Positions 40,781 to 50,987 are shown, counted from the stretch's first letter. The stretch: 64,000 nt of DNA from Streptococcus zalophi (GCF_016481285.1 NZ_JAENBP010000007.1:1-64000), one strand, 5' to 3'. Made by a program: numbers and translations. Notes: generated by a model not told the origin, from the letters alone.

Positions 40781-43054
40781 TTATCTGAAGTAATCTACGA
40801 TATCTTGCCAAGTGTCTTGGATTCGCTCAACAATTCCTGACTCATCGACAGCGCTTCTAATATTTTTTGCAGCTTCTTGAACTGATTCTTGCAAGCTATC
40901 AATGATGCCTTGAGATTGTTCTTCGATTTCTGTATTGGTCACAGCAGAAATACCATTTTCCTCATAGGTACTATTTTCACTAAAGCTAGTTCCTTCAGTA
41001 TAAGGTAAGATATAGCTGGCCTGCACACTAAAAATAGTCGAGGCGGTTCCTGCACTCGAGTCAGTCAGATAATGACTTTCATCAGGTTTATCAAAACCAA
41101 TCCATTGACTGATGACAACGTCTGGGGTATAGCCGATAACCCATTGGTCTGTTGCTAAATCAGGATTAAAGTCAGCTTCTGTTGTCCCAGTTTTTCCTGC
41201 TAATGTATAGCCATAGACATTAGCATTAACACCCGTACCATTTGAAAAGGTTCCAAGCATCATACTAGTCATTTTTTTGGTTTCAGACTGACTTAATACC
41301 TTGGTAGAACTTTCTTTGAATTCTTTTAAAACTTTGCCACTGGCTGTTTCAATTCTCGTGATGAGATGAGCTTTTGGCATGACACCATTATTGGCAAAAG
41401 CAGCATAAGCCTGAGCCATTTCTAATGGGTTTGTTGATACACCTGAACCAAGTGCGACCCCTAATTCTTTCTTAGTTTTTGATAAATTCAAGCCAAATTT
41501 TTCACCGTAAGAGAAAGCCTTATTAATGCCTAATTCTTTAACTGTATAAACAGCAGGAATATTATAAGAATTGGCTAAAGCTTGATACATTGGCACAGAT
41601 TCCGACTCAAAACCACCATAATTATGAGGGGTATAACCATCAAAATCTTGCACCATATTTGGTAATTCCCTTTCAGGTTGCCAACCTGAAGCAATAGCAG
41701 GTGAGTAAACCATCAAAGGCTTAATGGTTGAAGCGGGGCTTCTTTGGGCTTGTGTCGCATAATTAAAACTTCTAAAAATTGTTTCTTCTGAGCTGTTAAC
41801 ACGACCAACAAGTCCACGCACACCACCATCTTTAGGATCAAGGGCAACACTAGCACCTTGAACACTCGTTCCATCCTCATAAGAAACAGGGAAAAGTGCA
41901 TCGTTGTTAAAAGTTTCTTGCATCCCAATTTGATAGTTTTGATCCAAGGCGGTATAAATTTTATAACCATTATTAACGATGTCCTTCTCAGTTAAACCGT
42001 ATTCTTCAATGGCTTCATTGATGACAGCATCAAAATAAGACGGGTATCTATAATCGTCAACCTTACCAGTATAAGTATCACTAAGACGACTTTCCATGTT
42101 AACTGCCATATACTCATCAGCAACACTTTGTTCTATTTTTCCTGCATCAACCATTGCTTGAAGAACTGTATTACGTCGATTGGTTGCATTTTCTATCGAA
42201 TAATAAGGATTATAAATTTCTGGTCCTTTTAGCATGCCAGCAAGCGTCGCTGCTTCATCAAGACTCAGCTGACTGGCAGACACGCCAAAATATTTTTGAC
42301 TGGCGTCTTCGACACCCCAAACTCCATTTCCAAAATAAGAATTATTGAGATACATGGTTAAGATGTTATCTTTACTGTATTTTTTCGTTAGTTCAAGAGC
42401 AAGGAAAAATTCACGCGCCTTACGTTTGATGGTTTGGTCTTGTGTCAGATAAGCATTTTTAGCCAGTTGCTGAGTAATGGTAGAGCCACCACCTGAACGG
42501 CCCAATGTTAAAACAGCCAGAAGTGTTCTTTGGAAATTAATCCCGTTATTGTCATAAAAACTTCTATCTTCAGTTGCAATAACGGCATTCTCTAAATCGT
42601 CACTAATGGCATCAAGTTCAACATAACTCCCTTTTTGTCCAGAGAGAGCACCAGCATACTCACCGTCACGGTCATAAATCACCGTAGTCGCTCTAAGAGC
42701 ACTTTCTAGGTTAGACACATTAGCTGTTTTTGCTAGATAGAAAAGATAACCGCTAATCAGTAATACAAACGTTGAAATAACAATTACTAATATCTTTGTA
42801 AGATTATAGCGACGCCAAAACTTTCTAATCGGATTATTGGGTGATAATTGAAAGCGATGGAAAAAGCCTTTTGGTTTTACTTCTTTTTGCGAGACTGGTT
42901 TACTACGTTGATAAGAGCTCCTCCTTTCAAAAGACTCTGTTCTTGTTAATGTCTCATCCTCTTCAGTCGTTGAGGCTTCTATCGTTTCCTTATCGGTTAA
43001 TTCGTTATCATCTTCTGGAAAAAATTTTTTCTTTAGTACATCTAAAATAGTCAT
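40781..43054 (-). CDS. pbp2A: Class A penicillin-binding protein 2A
   Basis: Bifunctional glycosyltransferase/transpeptidase. About 757 residues: cytoplasmic tail, one membrane segment (about 90-112) and a GT51 domain (ATEDRSFYDNNGINFQRT, STITQQLAKN). The transpeptidase domain carries SPASTIKP (Ser-x-x-Lys), SYN and AGKTGTTEA (KTG). The start is put at ATG 43052-43054. Its -10 box ends 6 bp upstream of this ATG, and no ribosome binding site is possible, so a leaderless mRNA is predicted. An in-frame GTG lies two codons earlier. Confidence 0.93.
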   Translation of the reverse strand: MTILDVLKKKFFPEDDNELTDKETIEASTTEEDETLTRTESFERRSSYQRSKPVSQKEVKPKGFFHRFQLSPNNPIRKFWRRYNLTKILVIVISTFVLLISGYLFYLAKTANVSNLESALRATTVIYDRDGEYAGALSGQKGSYVELDAISDDLENAVIATEDRSFYDNNGINFQRTLLAVLTLGRSGGGSTITQQLAKNAYLTQDQTIKRKAREFFLALELTKKYSKDNILTMYLNNSYFGNGVWGVEDASQKYFGVSASQLSLDEAATLAGMLKGPEIYNPYYSIENATNRRNTVLQAMVDAGKIEQSVADEYMAVNMESRLSDTYTGKVDDYRYPSYFDAVINEAIEEYGLTEKDIVNNGYKIYTALDQNYQIGMQETFNNDALFPVSYEDGTSVQGASVALDPKDGGVRGLVGRVNSSEETIFRSFNYATQAQRSPASTIKPLMVYSPAIASGWQPERELPNMVQDFDGYTPHNYGGFESESVPMYQALANSYNIPAVYTVKELGINKAFSYGEKFGLNLSKTKKELGVALGSGVSTNPLEMAQAYAAFANNGVMPKAHLITRIETASGKVLKEFKESSTKVLSQSETKKMTSMMLGTFSNGTGVNANVYGYTLAGKTGTTEADFNPDLATDQWVIGYTPDVVISQWIGFDKPDESHYLTDSSAGTASTIFSVQASYILPYTEGTSFSENSTYEENGISAVTNTEIEEQSQGIIDSLQESVQEAAKNIRSAVDESGIVERIQDTWQDIVDYFR

Positions 43055-43060
43055 ACCCAC

Positions 43061-43089
43061 ATTATAGCAATTTCTAGGAAAATCGTCAT
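43061..43089 (-). promoter_or_regulatory. pbp2A promoter, predicted leaderless
   Basis: On the minus strand: ATGACG (43084-43089), a 17-bp spacer and TGC-TATAAT (43061-43066). The predicted start of transcription falls on or within a base or two of the pbp2A ATG (43054). Confidence 0.65.
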
Positions 43090-43163
43090 AATAAAATTGT
43101 TTCTACTCTTTTTTGATAAGAAGCATTTTTCACTTAACCTTACTTATGAAAAATCTTAGAAGA

Positions 43164-43172
43164 TGGTATAAT
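43164..43172 (+). promoter_or_regulatory. Promoter of the Rlu-type gene, predicted leaderless
   Basis: TGG-TATAAT (TATAAT 43167-43172) is followed after six bases by ATG (43179-43181). Transcription should begin at that ATG. Confidence 0.65.
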
Positions 43173-43178
43173 AAAACT

Positions 43179-44042
43179 ATGACTATGAAAATATCATTTA
43201 AAAACCACTATGGCAAAGTGACGGTCAAAGAACTGTTAGAAGAAAAATGCTTAATCCCTAGGAAAATTCGTCATTTTTTACGAATGAAAAAACATGTTCT
43301 CGTCAATGGCAAGTCTGTTCATTGGCAAGAATGGGTTGAAAAAGAAGATCACGTTCTTTTATGGTTTGATGAAGAGGATTATCCTGAAAAAACGATTCCT
43401 TTTGGGCAAGAAGAGCTGGTTGATTGTCTTTATGAAGACGAGCATCTCATTATTGTCAATAAACCTGAAGGAATGAAAACTCATGGTAATGAACCTACTG
43501 AAATAGCCCTTCTCAATCATGTCTCTGCCTTTGTAGGACAAACGTGTTATGTTATTCATCGTCTTGACATGGAGACGAGTGGGCTTGTCATGTTTGCTAA
43601 AAATCCTTTTATCCTACCTATTTTAAACCGTTTATTAGAACAAAAAAAGATAAAACGAGACTATCTAGCACTTGTTTGCAATCATTTTCCTGAAAAAAGA
43701 ATGACGTTTAAGGATAAAATAGGGCGCCATAGACACGATAGACGAAAACGAGTGGTTGATGAACGAAATGGACGAACAGCTCTAACAACGGTTGAACCTC
43801 TTCAATATTTTCCCAAAACAACACTTGTTAGATGTCAATTAGAAACAGGAAGAACCCATCAAATTAGAGTTCACCTCGCCCATCATCACTATCCAATCGT
43901 TGGTGATCCCTTGTATCATCCAAATCAGCCATATTCTCGTTTAATGCTTCATGCCTATCAACTGGATTTTAGACATCCTTTAACACTAGAGACAATTAGT
44001 ATTAAAAGTGACTCAGAAACCTTTCAAAAAGGACTTGCCTAG
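43179..44042 (+). CDS. RluA/RluD family 23S rRNA pseudouridine synthase
   Basis: 287 residues. An S4-like N-terminal part (VKELLEEKCLIPRKIRHFLRMKKHVLVNG) precedes the catalytic motif HRLDMETSGLV, whose Asp is the nucleophile, and TGRTHQIRVHL. It isomerises uridines in structured RNA; the target position is not identifiable. The open frame begins at 43113, but the -10 box at 43167-43172 makes ATG 43179 (MTMKIS) the likely start of a leaderless message. Confidence 0.9.
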   Translation: MTMKISFKNHYGKVTVKELLEEKCLIPRKIRHFLRMKKHVLVNGKSVHWQEWVEKEDHVLLWFDEEDYPEKTIPFGQEELVDCLYEDEHLIIVNKPEGMKTHGNEPTEIALLNHVSAFVGQTCYVIHRLDMETSGLVMFAKNPFILPILNRLLEQKKIKRDYLALVCNHFPEKRMTFKDKIGRHRHDRRKRVVDERNGRTALTTVEPLQYFPKTTLVRCQLETGRTHQIRVHLAHHHYPIVGDPLYHPNQPYSRLMLHAYQLDFRHPLTLETISIKSDSETFQKGLA

Positions 44043-44054
44043 GCAAGTCCTTTT
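44027..44054. terminator. Terminator between the Rlu-type and TcaA-like genes
   Basis: A 14-bp perfect palindrome (AAAAGGACTTGCCT and its complement). It includes the Rlu gene stop codon and could act in both directions. Confidence 0.75.
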
Positions 44055-44071
44055 GGGTTTCGTCTAATAAC

Positions 44072-45721
44072 TTAGTTAATCTTAGTCATCTTAGGACTAA
44101 TATAGCCTTGCGAATAATCAATTTCTTGGTCTCTTGAACCTGACCAAAGAACGAGATTAATCTCATTTTCCTTGATGATGATACCATAATCATAGACGAT
44201 ATTAACACCTCCTAAACCTGGTAAAATCGTGAAGGTAGTAACATCAGCACCAGAAGCATACTTAAAGCGGTAGGTGTTTTCACCCGTCTCAATCAGTTCT
44301 TCCACTTTGGCTGTTCCAATTTCATCTTTTTTGATTTTATCATTAAAGACGGTTTTCTTTGAAACAGTTCCATCTTCTGCAAAGGTTAGCGTTGCTGTAT
44401 AATCTTTATCTTTGACTTGCCATATTCCGATGAGTTGTTTAGGGAAAATACCTGGTCTTTTCACTTGGTTATTCTCACTCACCAATGCTAGAGGAATATG
44501 ACCACCTTTGGCAAAAATCATACCATCTTTGGTTACCTTGATAACAGCTTCACCTATTAAGCTTTGATAGAGATGTCCTGTTGTGCCATTTTTTGAATCC
44601 GTTGATACATCATAATAATAATCATAGGTGGTTGAATAGTTAAGGGCATAACTATCAACGCCAACTTGAGTGACACTATTTATCACAATCTCTGGTATTG
44701 ACAAACTTGAAGCTCTTCTTGGGTCTGTTTGCGTTTTAGCTTTGATGCTGTCTTTCAACAATTTGTAGTAATCATTATTAGCACCATTTTCAAAAACGGT
44801 AGCAATATCAGCGGCATCTTGACCACTACTGTAGTAAACGAGCAATTTATTAAAGGATTCCACTAAAACCTGACCGGCTTTTTCAACATCAAGAGCCTTG
44901 TCGCTATTTAATTCAACAACAGCATTATCAGCAATATCACTCATAGCAACTTTATTTGATATCAAGTCTCCATCAGGAAATTGCTTTTTGACATAAACGT
45001 CTACAGAATCAGATGTAGGGTATTCTGAAACATCGAACTCCCCATCTTTGAGACTGCCAATTCGTCTATCACTGAAGTAGAGTTCACCTGCTGTGATGTT
45101 GCTTTTTACCTTGAAGGTTTTAAAGCGCACACTCAAATCAATCGTGTTTTCAACGCCATCATAGCTCTTACTAATATCAACTTTTTTCCCTTTATAAAAC
45201 CCACTGATAGACGCTTTGTAATCTGCCACCGGCAATTTATCTAGCGTCACACTATAATCGTCACTGTTACTTTGAACAACTTTTTTATCATTTAATAAAA
45301 TATCCATCTTATTAACGTTAGTTTTAATGGTCAGAGACATAGGCTTGACAGCTATCTTATAATCGGGGAAAATACCAAACTTACTACCAACACTTTTGAC
45401 ATAGAGATTGGCTGATGCGTCTGCTTCTTGTAGTTCTTTTTTTAAAGCATCTTTTTCTTCTTGGTTTTCTAACTTGGTAAATGTTGTGTATTTGGCATCA
45501 TTCATCGAAATAATGGTATTATCATCTGCCCAAACGATATAAGGTTTGATGTTTTCAAACACATCACCATCTTTACCTCTAGCAGTAATGTATCTATCAA
45601 TACTGGCATCTTTGGAATAATAAGAAAATCCAGCCACTCCTAGTATAAAGATGAGGATACTTGCGATGAGTAAACTAATTTTAACCTTTTTCTTTTTGAG
45701 AAACGTTCTAAGAGTTTCCAT
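44072..45721 (-). CDS. TcaA-like single-pass extracytoplasmic protein
   Basis: 549 residues: short basic cytoplasmic tail, one membrane segment (about 14-34, KISLLIASILIFILGVAGFS), then a large extracellular part of beta-rich repeats and an NTF2-like C-terminal region. The architecture resembles TcaA/YvbJ proteins, which affect glycopeptide susceptibility, but without their N-terminal zinc ribbon. A sensor or wall-binding role is only inferred. Flanked by pbp2A/Rlu and groESL, with its own promoter and a dyad in its leader. Confidence 0.7.
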   Translation of the reverse strand: METLRTFLKKKKVKISLLIASILIFILGVAGFSYYSKDASIDRYITARGKDGDVFENIKPYIVWADDNTIISMNDAKYTTFTKLENQEEKDALKKELQEADASANLYVKSVGSKFGIFPDYKIAVKPMSLTIKTNVNKMDILLNDKKVVQSNSDDYSVTLDKLPVADYKASISGFYKGKKVDISKSYDGVENTIDLSVRFKTFKVKSNITAGELYFSDRRIGSLKDGEFDVSEYPTSDSVDVYVKKQFPDGDLISNKVAMSDIADNAVVELNSDKALDVEKAGQVLVESFNKLLVYYSSGQDAADIATVFENGANNDYYKLLKDSIKAKTQTDPRRASSLSIPEIVINSVTQVGVDSYALNYSTTYDYYYDVSTDSKNGTTGHLYQSLIGEAVIKVTKDGMIFAKGGHIPLALVSENNQVKRPGIFPKQLIGIWQVKDKDYTATLTFAEDGTVSKKTVFNDKIKKDEIGTAKVEELIETGENTYRFKYASGADVTTFTILPGLGGVNIVYDYGIIIKENEINLVLWSGSRDQEIDYSQGYISPKMTKIN

Positions 45722-45741
45722 TTGCGTCTCCTTTGTTTAGT

Positions 45742-45760
45742 ATAACACTGTTAATGTTAT
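45742..45760. promoter_or_regulatory. Dyad in the leader of the TcaA-like gene
   Basis: ATAACA (45742-45747), 7 bp, TGTTAT (45755-45760), between the -10 and the start codon. Possible operator; regulator unknown. Confidence 0.3.
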
Positions 45761-45773
45761 CATACTTATTCCC

Positions 45774-45782
45774 ATTATAACA
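45774..45782 (-). promoter_or_regulatory. Extended -10 promoter of the TcaA-like gene
   Basis: TGT-TATAAT on the minus strand, 53 bp upstream of the start codon. Confidence 0.55.
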
Positions 45783-45939
45783 AATTTAAGCTATAAGAAA
45801 AATCCAAGTGATGATATTAGTAAAAAACTCTTCTTTTTTACCTAAAAATTGAGTTTGGCAACTTAAATCTAGTGTCTTTCATTAGTTTATTCGAAAAAAC
45901 AACCCCTTTTTGCCCCTTTTTTTATAAAAAAGATTTCAA

Positions 45940-45975
45940 AACAAGCAAAAACCCTTGATAAACAAGGGTTTCTTT
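45940..45975 (-). terminator. Terminator after groEL
   Basis: AAACCCTTG (45949-45957) pairs with CAAGGGTTT (45963-45971), with a T-containing tail on the minus strand. The rest of the 261-bp gap up to the TcaA-like gene holds one further weak A/T hairpin near 45819-45845 and no gene. Confidence 0.8.
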
Positions 45976-45982
45976 TTTATTT

Positions 45983-47900
<1,918 letters not shown>

Positions 47901-47923
47901 ATAATGCCTCCGCAAATATTTTG

Positions 47924-47950
47924 TTAGCACTCTTATCTATCGAGTGCTAA
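47924..47950. promoter_or_regulatory. CIRCE element (HrcA operator) upstream of groESL
   Basis: TTAGCACTC, 9 bp, GAGTGCTAA: a perfect CIRCE inverted repeat between the promoter and groES, bound by HrcA in Firmicutes. Confidence 0.97.
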
Positions 47951-47961
47951 TTCCATCTCTT

Positions 47962-47989
47962 ATTGTATCACTTGGTCAAAAATAGTCAA
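47962..47989 (-). promoter_or_regulatory. groESL promoter
   Basis: On the minus strand: TTGACT (47984-47989), a 16-bp spacer and TACAAT (47962-47967) preceded by TGA. Confidence 0.75.
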
Positions 47990-47990
47990 G
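47974..47990. promoter_or_regulatory. CtsR box overlapping the groESL -35
   Basis: GGTCAAA-AAT-AGTCAAG matches the CtsR heptad direct repeat (RGTCAAA-NAN-RGTCAAA) except for the last base. It covers the -35 and spacer, implying dual HrcA/CtsR control. Confidence 0.75.
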
Positions 47991-48019
47991 AAAAAAGCAA
48001 TCGCAACGATTACTTTTTT
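47991..48019 (-). terminator. Terminator after ssbB
   Basis: The AAAAAAGTAATCG-TTG-CGATTGCTTTTTT hairpin (one G-T pair) directly abuts the CtsR box. Confidence 0.85.
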
Positions 48020-48026
48020 AGTGATT

Positions 48027-48422
48027 TTAAAAAGGGAGTTCTTCTTCATCCAAGACCAGGTCAGCAATGTCACTAGAAATATTGTTTTCACGCATGGCAC
48101 GTTGGGTTTTACTTTCTAATAATTGGAAAGAAGAACATAAGAGTTCACTAACGTAGTGTGTTACCTTGTCTTTATCATACTTTCTTGTTCGCCACTCACC
48201 ATCGACAGCGATAAGACTGCCTTTAGTACCGTAGCTAACAAGAACTTCTGCTAGTTTCCCCCAGACAACCACTGAAATAAAATCAGTCTCTCTTTCACCA
48301 TCTTTTCCTTTGAAGCGCCTGCCAACAGCCAAAGTCGCTCTTGTGACACTTTTTTCATTGGGTGTGGTAATCAGTTCAGGTGTGGCCGTTAGTCGACCAA
48401 TCATTATTGCTTTATTGTACAT
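48027..48422 (-). CDS. ssbB: Competence-type single-stranded DNA-binding protein (SsbB)
   Basis: 131-residue OB-fold SSB that ends DEEELPF and lacks the long Gln/Pro-rich linker of the housekeeping SsbA. Length and position by groES match streptococcal SsbB, which protects incoming DNA during transformation. A ComX-type box (TTCGAATA) lies 21 bp upstream of the ATG, with no sigma-A promoter evident. This supports late-competence expression. Confidence 0.88.
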   Translation of the reverse strand: MYNKAIMIGRLTATPELITTPNEKSVTRATLAVGRRFKGKDGERETDFISVVVWGKLAEVLVSYGTKGSLIAVDGEWRTRKYDKDKVTHYVSELLCSSFQLLESKTQRAMRENNISSDIADLVLDEEELPF

Positions 48423-48442
48423 TTATCGTCCTCCTATCTCTT

Positions 48443-48450
48443 TATTCGAA
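48443..48450 (-). promoter_or_regulatory. ComX (SigX) cin-box of ssbB
   Basis: The minus strand reads TTCGAATA, one base from the streptococcal cin-box TACGAATA, about 21 bp before the start codon, with T-rich sequence upstream. Confidence 0.7.
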
Positions 48451-48493
48451 ATAGAACGAGAAAAATAAGAGACATTTTAGTTCCTACCATTCT

Positions 48494-48527
48494 TTAAAAA
48501 AGAAAAGAGAAGAACTTCATCTTCTCT
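48494..48527 (-). terminator. Terminator after ytpR
   Basis: AGAGAAGA / TCTTCTCT stem (48506-48513 and 48520-48527), followed on the minus strand by a T-rich tail. Confidence 0.75.
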
Positions 48528-48547
48528 ACTTATCTTTTTATACTTTT

Positions 48548-49171
48548 TTACTGCCAGTGTTTTTTAACATCAAAAGCTTCACCAACGATGGCACTATCAT
48601 CTAACTCGATAATGCCTCTTTTTTGTGGCGCATTAGGAAGGGCTAATTCTCGTGGTGAGCACATCATCCCAAAGCTATCTTCACCTCTTAGTTTTCCTGA
48701 GAAGATAAGACTGCCATTTGGCATCATTGCACCTGGTAGAGCAACAATCGTTTTAAGACCAACGCGAGCATTTGGTGCACCAGCAACAATTTGAATCTCT
48801 TTATCTGCAGCAACTTTCACTTGGCAGATATTAAGGTGGTCACTATCAGGATGAGCTTTCATAGCTACAATTTCACCAACAACAAAACTTGGTTCTTGAG
48901 GATTTTCTAAAGATTCAGAAAAACCAGCTTTTGCTATTTCTTGATTAAACGCAGCAACTTGATCATCAGAAAGTGTGATGTGGCCACTACCTTCAATCGC
49001 TGTCACTTCTGAGGCATCAAAAATATTCCATGCCACTGTTTCCTTAGTATCTTGTAAAAAGACACGCGCTACACGTCCTTTTCTCTCAGAACTGACACGT
49101 TTTCCTTCATCATTAGCCACAATAACCATCAAGACATCGCCAACATGCTCTTTATTATAAGTGAAAATCAT
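48548..49171 (-). CDS. ytpR: YtpR family tRNA-binding-domain protein
   Basis: 207 residues: an N-terminal DUF4479-type half and a C-terminal EMAP/tRNA-binding OB fold (VVGEIVAMKAHPDSDHLNICQVKV, IVAGAPNARVGLKTIVALPGAMMPNG). It resembles the B1-B3 region of PheT. Biological role not established. Last gene of the DUF4651-thioredoxin-ytpR unit. Confidence 0.92.
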   Translation of the reverse strand: MIFTYNKEHVGDVLMVIVANDEGKRVSSERKGRVARVFLQDTKETVAWNIFDASEVTAIEGSGHITLSDDQVAAFNQEIAKAGFSESLENPQEPSFVVGEIVAMKAHPDSDHLNICQVKVAADKEIQIVAGAPNARVGLKTIVALPGAMMPNGSLIFSGKLRGEDSFGMMCSPRELALPNAPQKRGIIELDDSAIVGEAFDVKKHWQ

Positions 49172-49180
49172 AGTTCCCCC

Positions 49181-49498
49181 TTAGCCTAAACTTGCTAAAA
49201 ATTGATTGATTTCATCTTTGGTTTTACGATCTTTATTAACAAGTCGTCCCAACTCTTTACCATTTTGAGTGACAACAAAACTTGGAATACCAAAAATATC
49301 CCATTTTTGAGCTAATGGCATGTATTTGTCACGGTCAACCTCTACAAAAACAAACGAGTCATTTTCTGCTTCAATTTCTGGCATTTGAGGATGGATAAAA
49401 CGGCAATCACCACACCAACCGGCTGTGAAAAAGAGGACCAATTTGTCTGGACCTTCTACTAGTTCTGCTATTTCTTCTAAAGATTTTGGAATAATCAT
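49181..49498 (-). CDS. Thioredoxin-like protein
   Basis: 105 residues with the active site GWCGDCRF (Cys-Gly-Asp-Cys). The Asp at the third position differs from the CGPC of classical thioredoxin. A cis-Pro site (GIPSFVV) is present. No signal peptide, so cytoplasmic. It overlaps the DUF4651 gene by 4 bp. Confidence 0.9.
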   Translation of the reverse strand: MIIPKSLEEIAELVEGPDKLVLFFTAGWCGDCRFIHPQMPEIEAENDSFVFVEVDRDKYMPLAQKWDIFGIPSFVVTQNGKELGRLVNKDRKTKDEINQFLASLG

Positions 49499-49791
49499 TG
49501 TTCACTCTCCTTATAATTAATATCGCCATCTAGATAATGAAAGAAAAAAGTGATCTCATCATCAAAGACAACTCCCCCTTGTGCTTCTTTTTTAGCAGGG
49601 TTAAATGAACTGATATAAACCACCTTAATCACGCCAAAAGAAGCAAAAAAAGAGCGCACTTCATCCAAAATCTCAGATTCCGTTTTTTGATCCTTAACTT
49701 GTTTTTTATGGCCTAAAAAAGCGGCAATACCTAAAAATGCTGGTGTCCCCAATAATAAGCCTGTGGATAACCAAAATTTCTTTTTATTCAT
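49495..49791 (-). CDS. DUF4651 family membrane-anchored protein
   Basis: 98 residues with one N-terminal hydrophobic segment (about 7-27) and a small soluble domain. This matches the streptococcal DUF4651 family of unknown function, always near the thioredoxin/ytpR genes. Its -10 box (49799-49804) leaves at most one or two bases before the ATG, so a leaderless message is predicted. AAGG is only 1 nt from the ATG, too close to act as a ribosome binding site. Confidence 0.85.
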   Translation of the reverse strand: MNKKKFWLSTGLLLGTPAFLGIAAFLGHKKQVKDQKTESEILDEVRSFFASFGVIKVVYISSFNPAKKEAQGGVVFDDEITFFFHYLDGDINYKESEQ

Positions 49792-49798
49792 ACCTTAT

Positions 49799-49807
49799 AT
49801 TCTAACA
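49799..49807 (-). promoter_or_regulatory. Promoter of DUF4651-trx-ytpR, predicted leaderless
   Basis: TGT-TAGAAT on the minus strand. The -10 hexamer ends 7 bp before the ATG. Confidence 0.6.
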
Positions 49808-49848
49808 TAATTCTCTTATTTTTTAAGCTTAAAATGCTTTTAATTTTT

Positions 49849-49856
49849 GTTATAAT
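49849..49856 (+). promoter_or_regulatory. pepA promoter
   Basis: An extended -10 containing TATAAT (49851-49856) with TG upstream, about 24 bp before the pepA ATG. Divergent from DUF4651. Confidence 0.6.
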
Positions 49857-49880
49857 AGAAATTATAGAAATGAGGTATAT

Positions 49881-50948
49881 ATGACAAGTTTATTTAATAA
49901 AATTAAAGAAGTCACAGAATTAGACGGTATTGCAGGCTACGAACACACTGTTCGCGACTTTTTACGCCAAAAAATGACACCATTTGTTGATAGCGTAGAA
50001 ACAGATGGTCTGGGTGGTATTTTTGGTATCAAAAACAGTCAAGCAACTGATGCTCCACGCATAATGGTGGCTGCTCACATGGATGAAGTTGGTTTTATGG
50101 TAAGTGAGATTAAATCAGATGGTACCATACGTGTCGTTCCAATCGGTGGTTGGAATCCCCTTGTGATTAGCTCACAACGCTTCACCCTCTACACAAGAAG
50201 TGGACAAGCCATTCCTTTAATTTCTGGCTCAGTGCCCCCACACCTCCTAAGAGGAGCAGGCAGTACCCCTAGCCTCCCTCAAGTGTCAGACATTATCTTT
50301 GATGGTGGCTTCACGGATAAAAAAGAAGCAGAAGCCTTTGGCATCACACCTGGTGACATCATTGTCCCAGCGTCTGAAACCATTCTTACCGCCAACCAAA
50401 AAAACATCATCAGTAAGGCTTGGGACAATCGTTACGGTGTCTTAATGGTGACCGAACTCCTTGAAAACTTGAAAGATGCCAAATTGTCAAATACCTTGAT
50501 TGCTGGTGCTAACGTTCAAGAAGAAGTGGGTCTTCGCGGTGCCCATGTCTCAACGACTAAGTTTGACCCAGAACTGTTCTTTGCGGTTGACTGCTCACCT
50601 GCAGGTGATGTTTATGGTGACCAAGGCAAAGTCGGTGACGGTACTCTCATTCGCTTCTACGATCCAGGACACATCATGCTCAAAGACATGCGTGATTTCC
50701 TCCTTGATACTGCCGAGTCTGCTGGTATTAAATATCAGTATTACACAGGAAAAGGAGGCACAGATGCAGGAGCAGCTCACCTCAAAAATGGCGGGATTCC
50801 GTCTACAACCATTGGCGTTTGTGCCCGCTATATCCACTCTCATCAAACGCTTTACGCTATGGATGACTTTCTAGAAGCACAAGCCTATTTGCAAGCCATC
50901 GTTAAAGGCCTTGATCGCTCTACGGTCAATACGATTAAAGGCTACTAA
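49881..50948 (+). CDS. pepA: Glutamyl aminopeptidase (M42 family, PepA)
   Basis: Cytoplasmic di-zinc aminopeptidase of 355 residues. Metal and catalytic motifs are VAAHMDEVGFM (His/Asp), AWDNRYG, NVQEEVGLRGA (Glu pair), AVDCSPAGD and RYIHSH. In lactic acid bacteria PepA removes N-terminal Glu/Asp. Its second half is richer in G+C than neighbouring genes. Monocistronic. Confidence 0.95.
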   Translation: MTSLFNKIKEVTELDGIAGYEHTVRDFLRQKMTPFVDSVETDGLGGIFGIKNSQATDAPRIMVAAHMDEVGFMVSEIKSDGTIRVVPIGGWNPLVISSQRFTLYTRSGQAIPLISGSVPPHLLRGAGSTPSLPQVSDIIFDGGFTDKKEAEAFGITPGDIIVPASETILTANQKNIISKAWDNRYGVLMVTELLENLKDAKLSNTLIAGANVQEEVGLRGAHVSTTKFDPELFFAVDCSPAGDVYGDQGKVGDGTLIRFYDPGHIMLKDMRDFLLDTAESAGIKYQYYTGKGGTDAGAAHLKNGGIPSTTIGVCARYIHSHQTLYAMDDFLEAQAYLQAIVKGLDRSTVNTIKGY

Positions 50949-50954
50949 GAAAAC

Positions 50955-50987
50955 AAAAAACATTTGAGACAATCTCAAATGTTTTTT
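50955..50987. terminator. Bidirectional terminator between pepA and the CPBP gene
   Basis: AAAAAACATTTGAGA pairs with TCTCAAATGTTTTTT around a 3-nt loop. Confidence 0.9.

Noticed and set aside
45819..45845. Second terminator in the groEL / TcaA-like gap
   Set aside because: The stem is only A-T pairs around a C-rich loop; too weak to call beside the clear terminator at 45940-45975.
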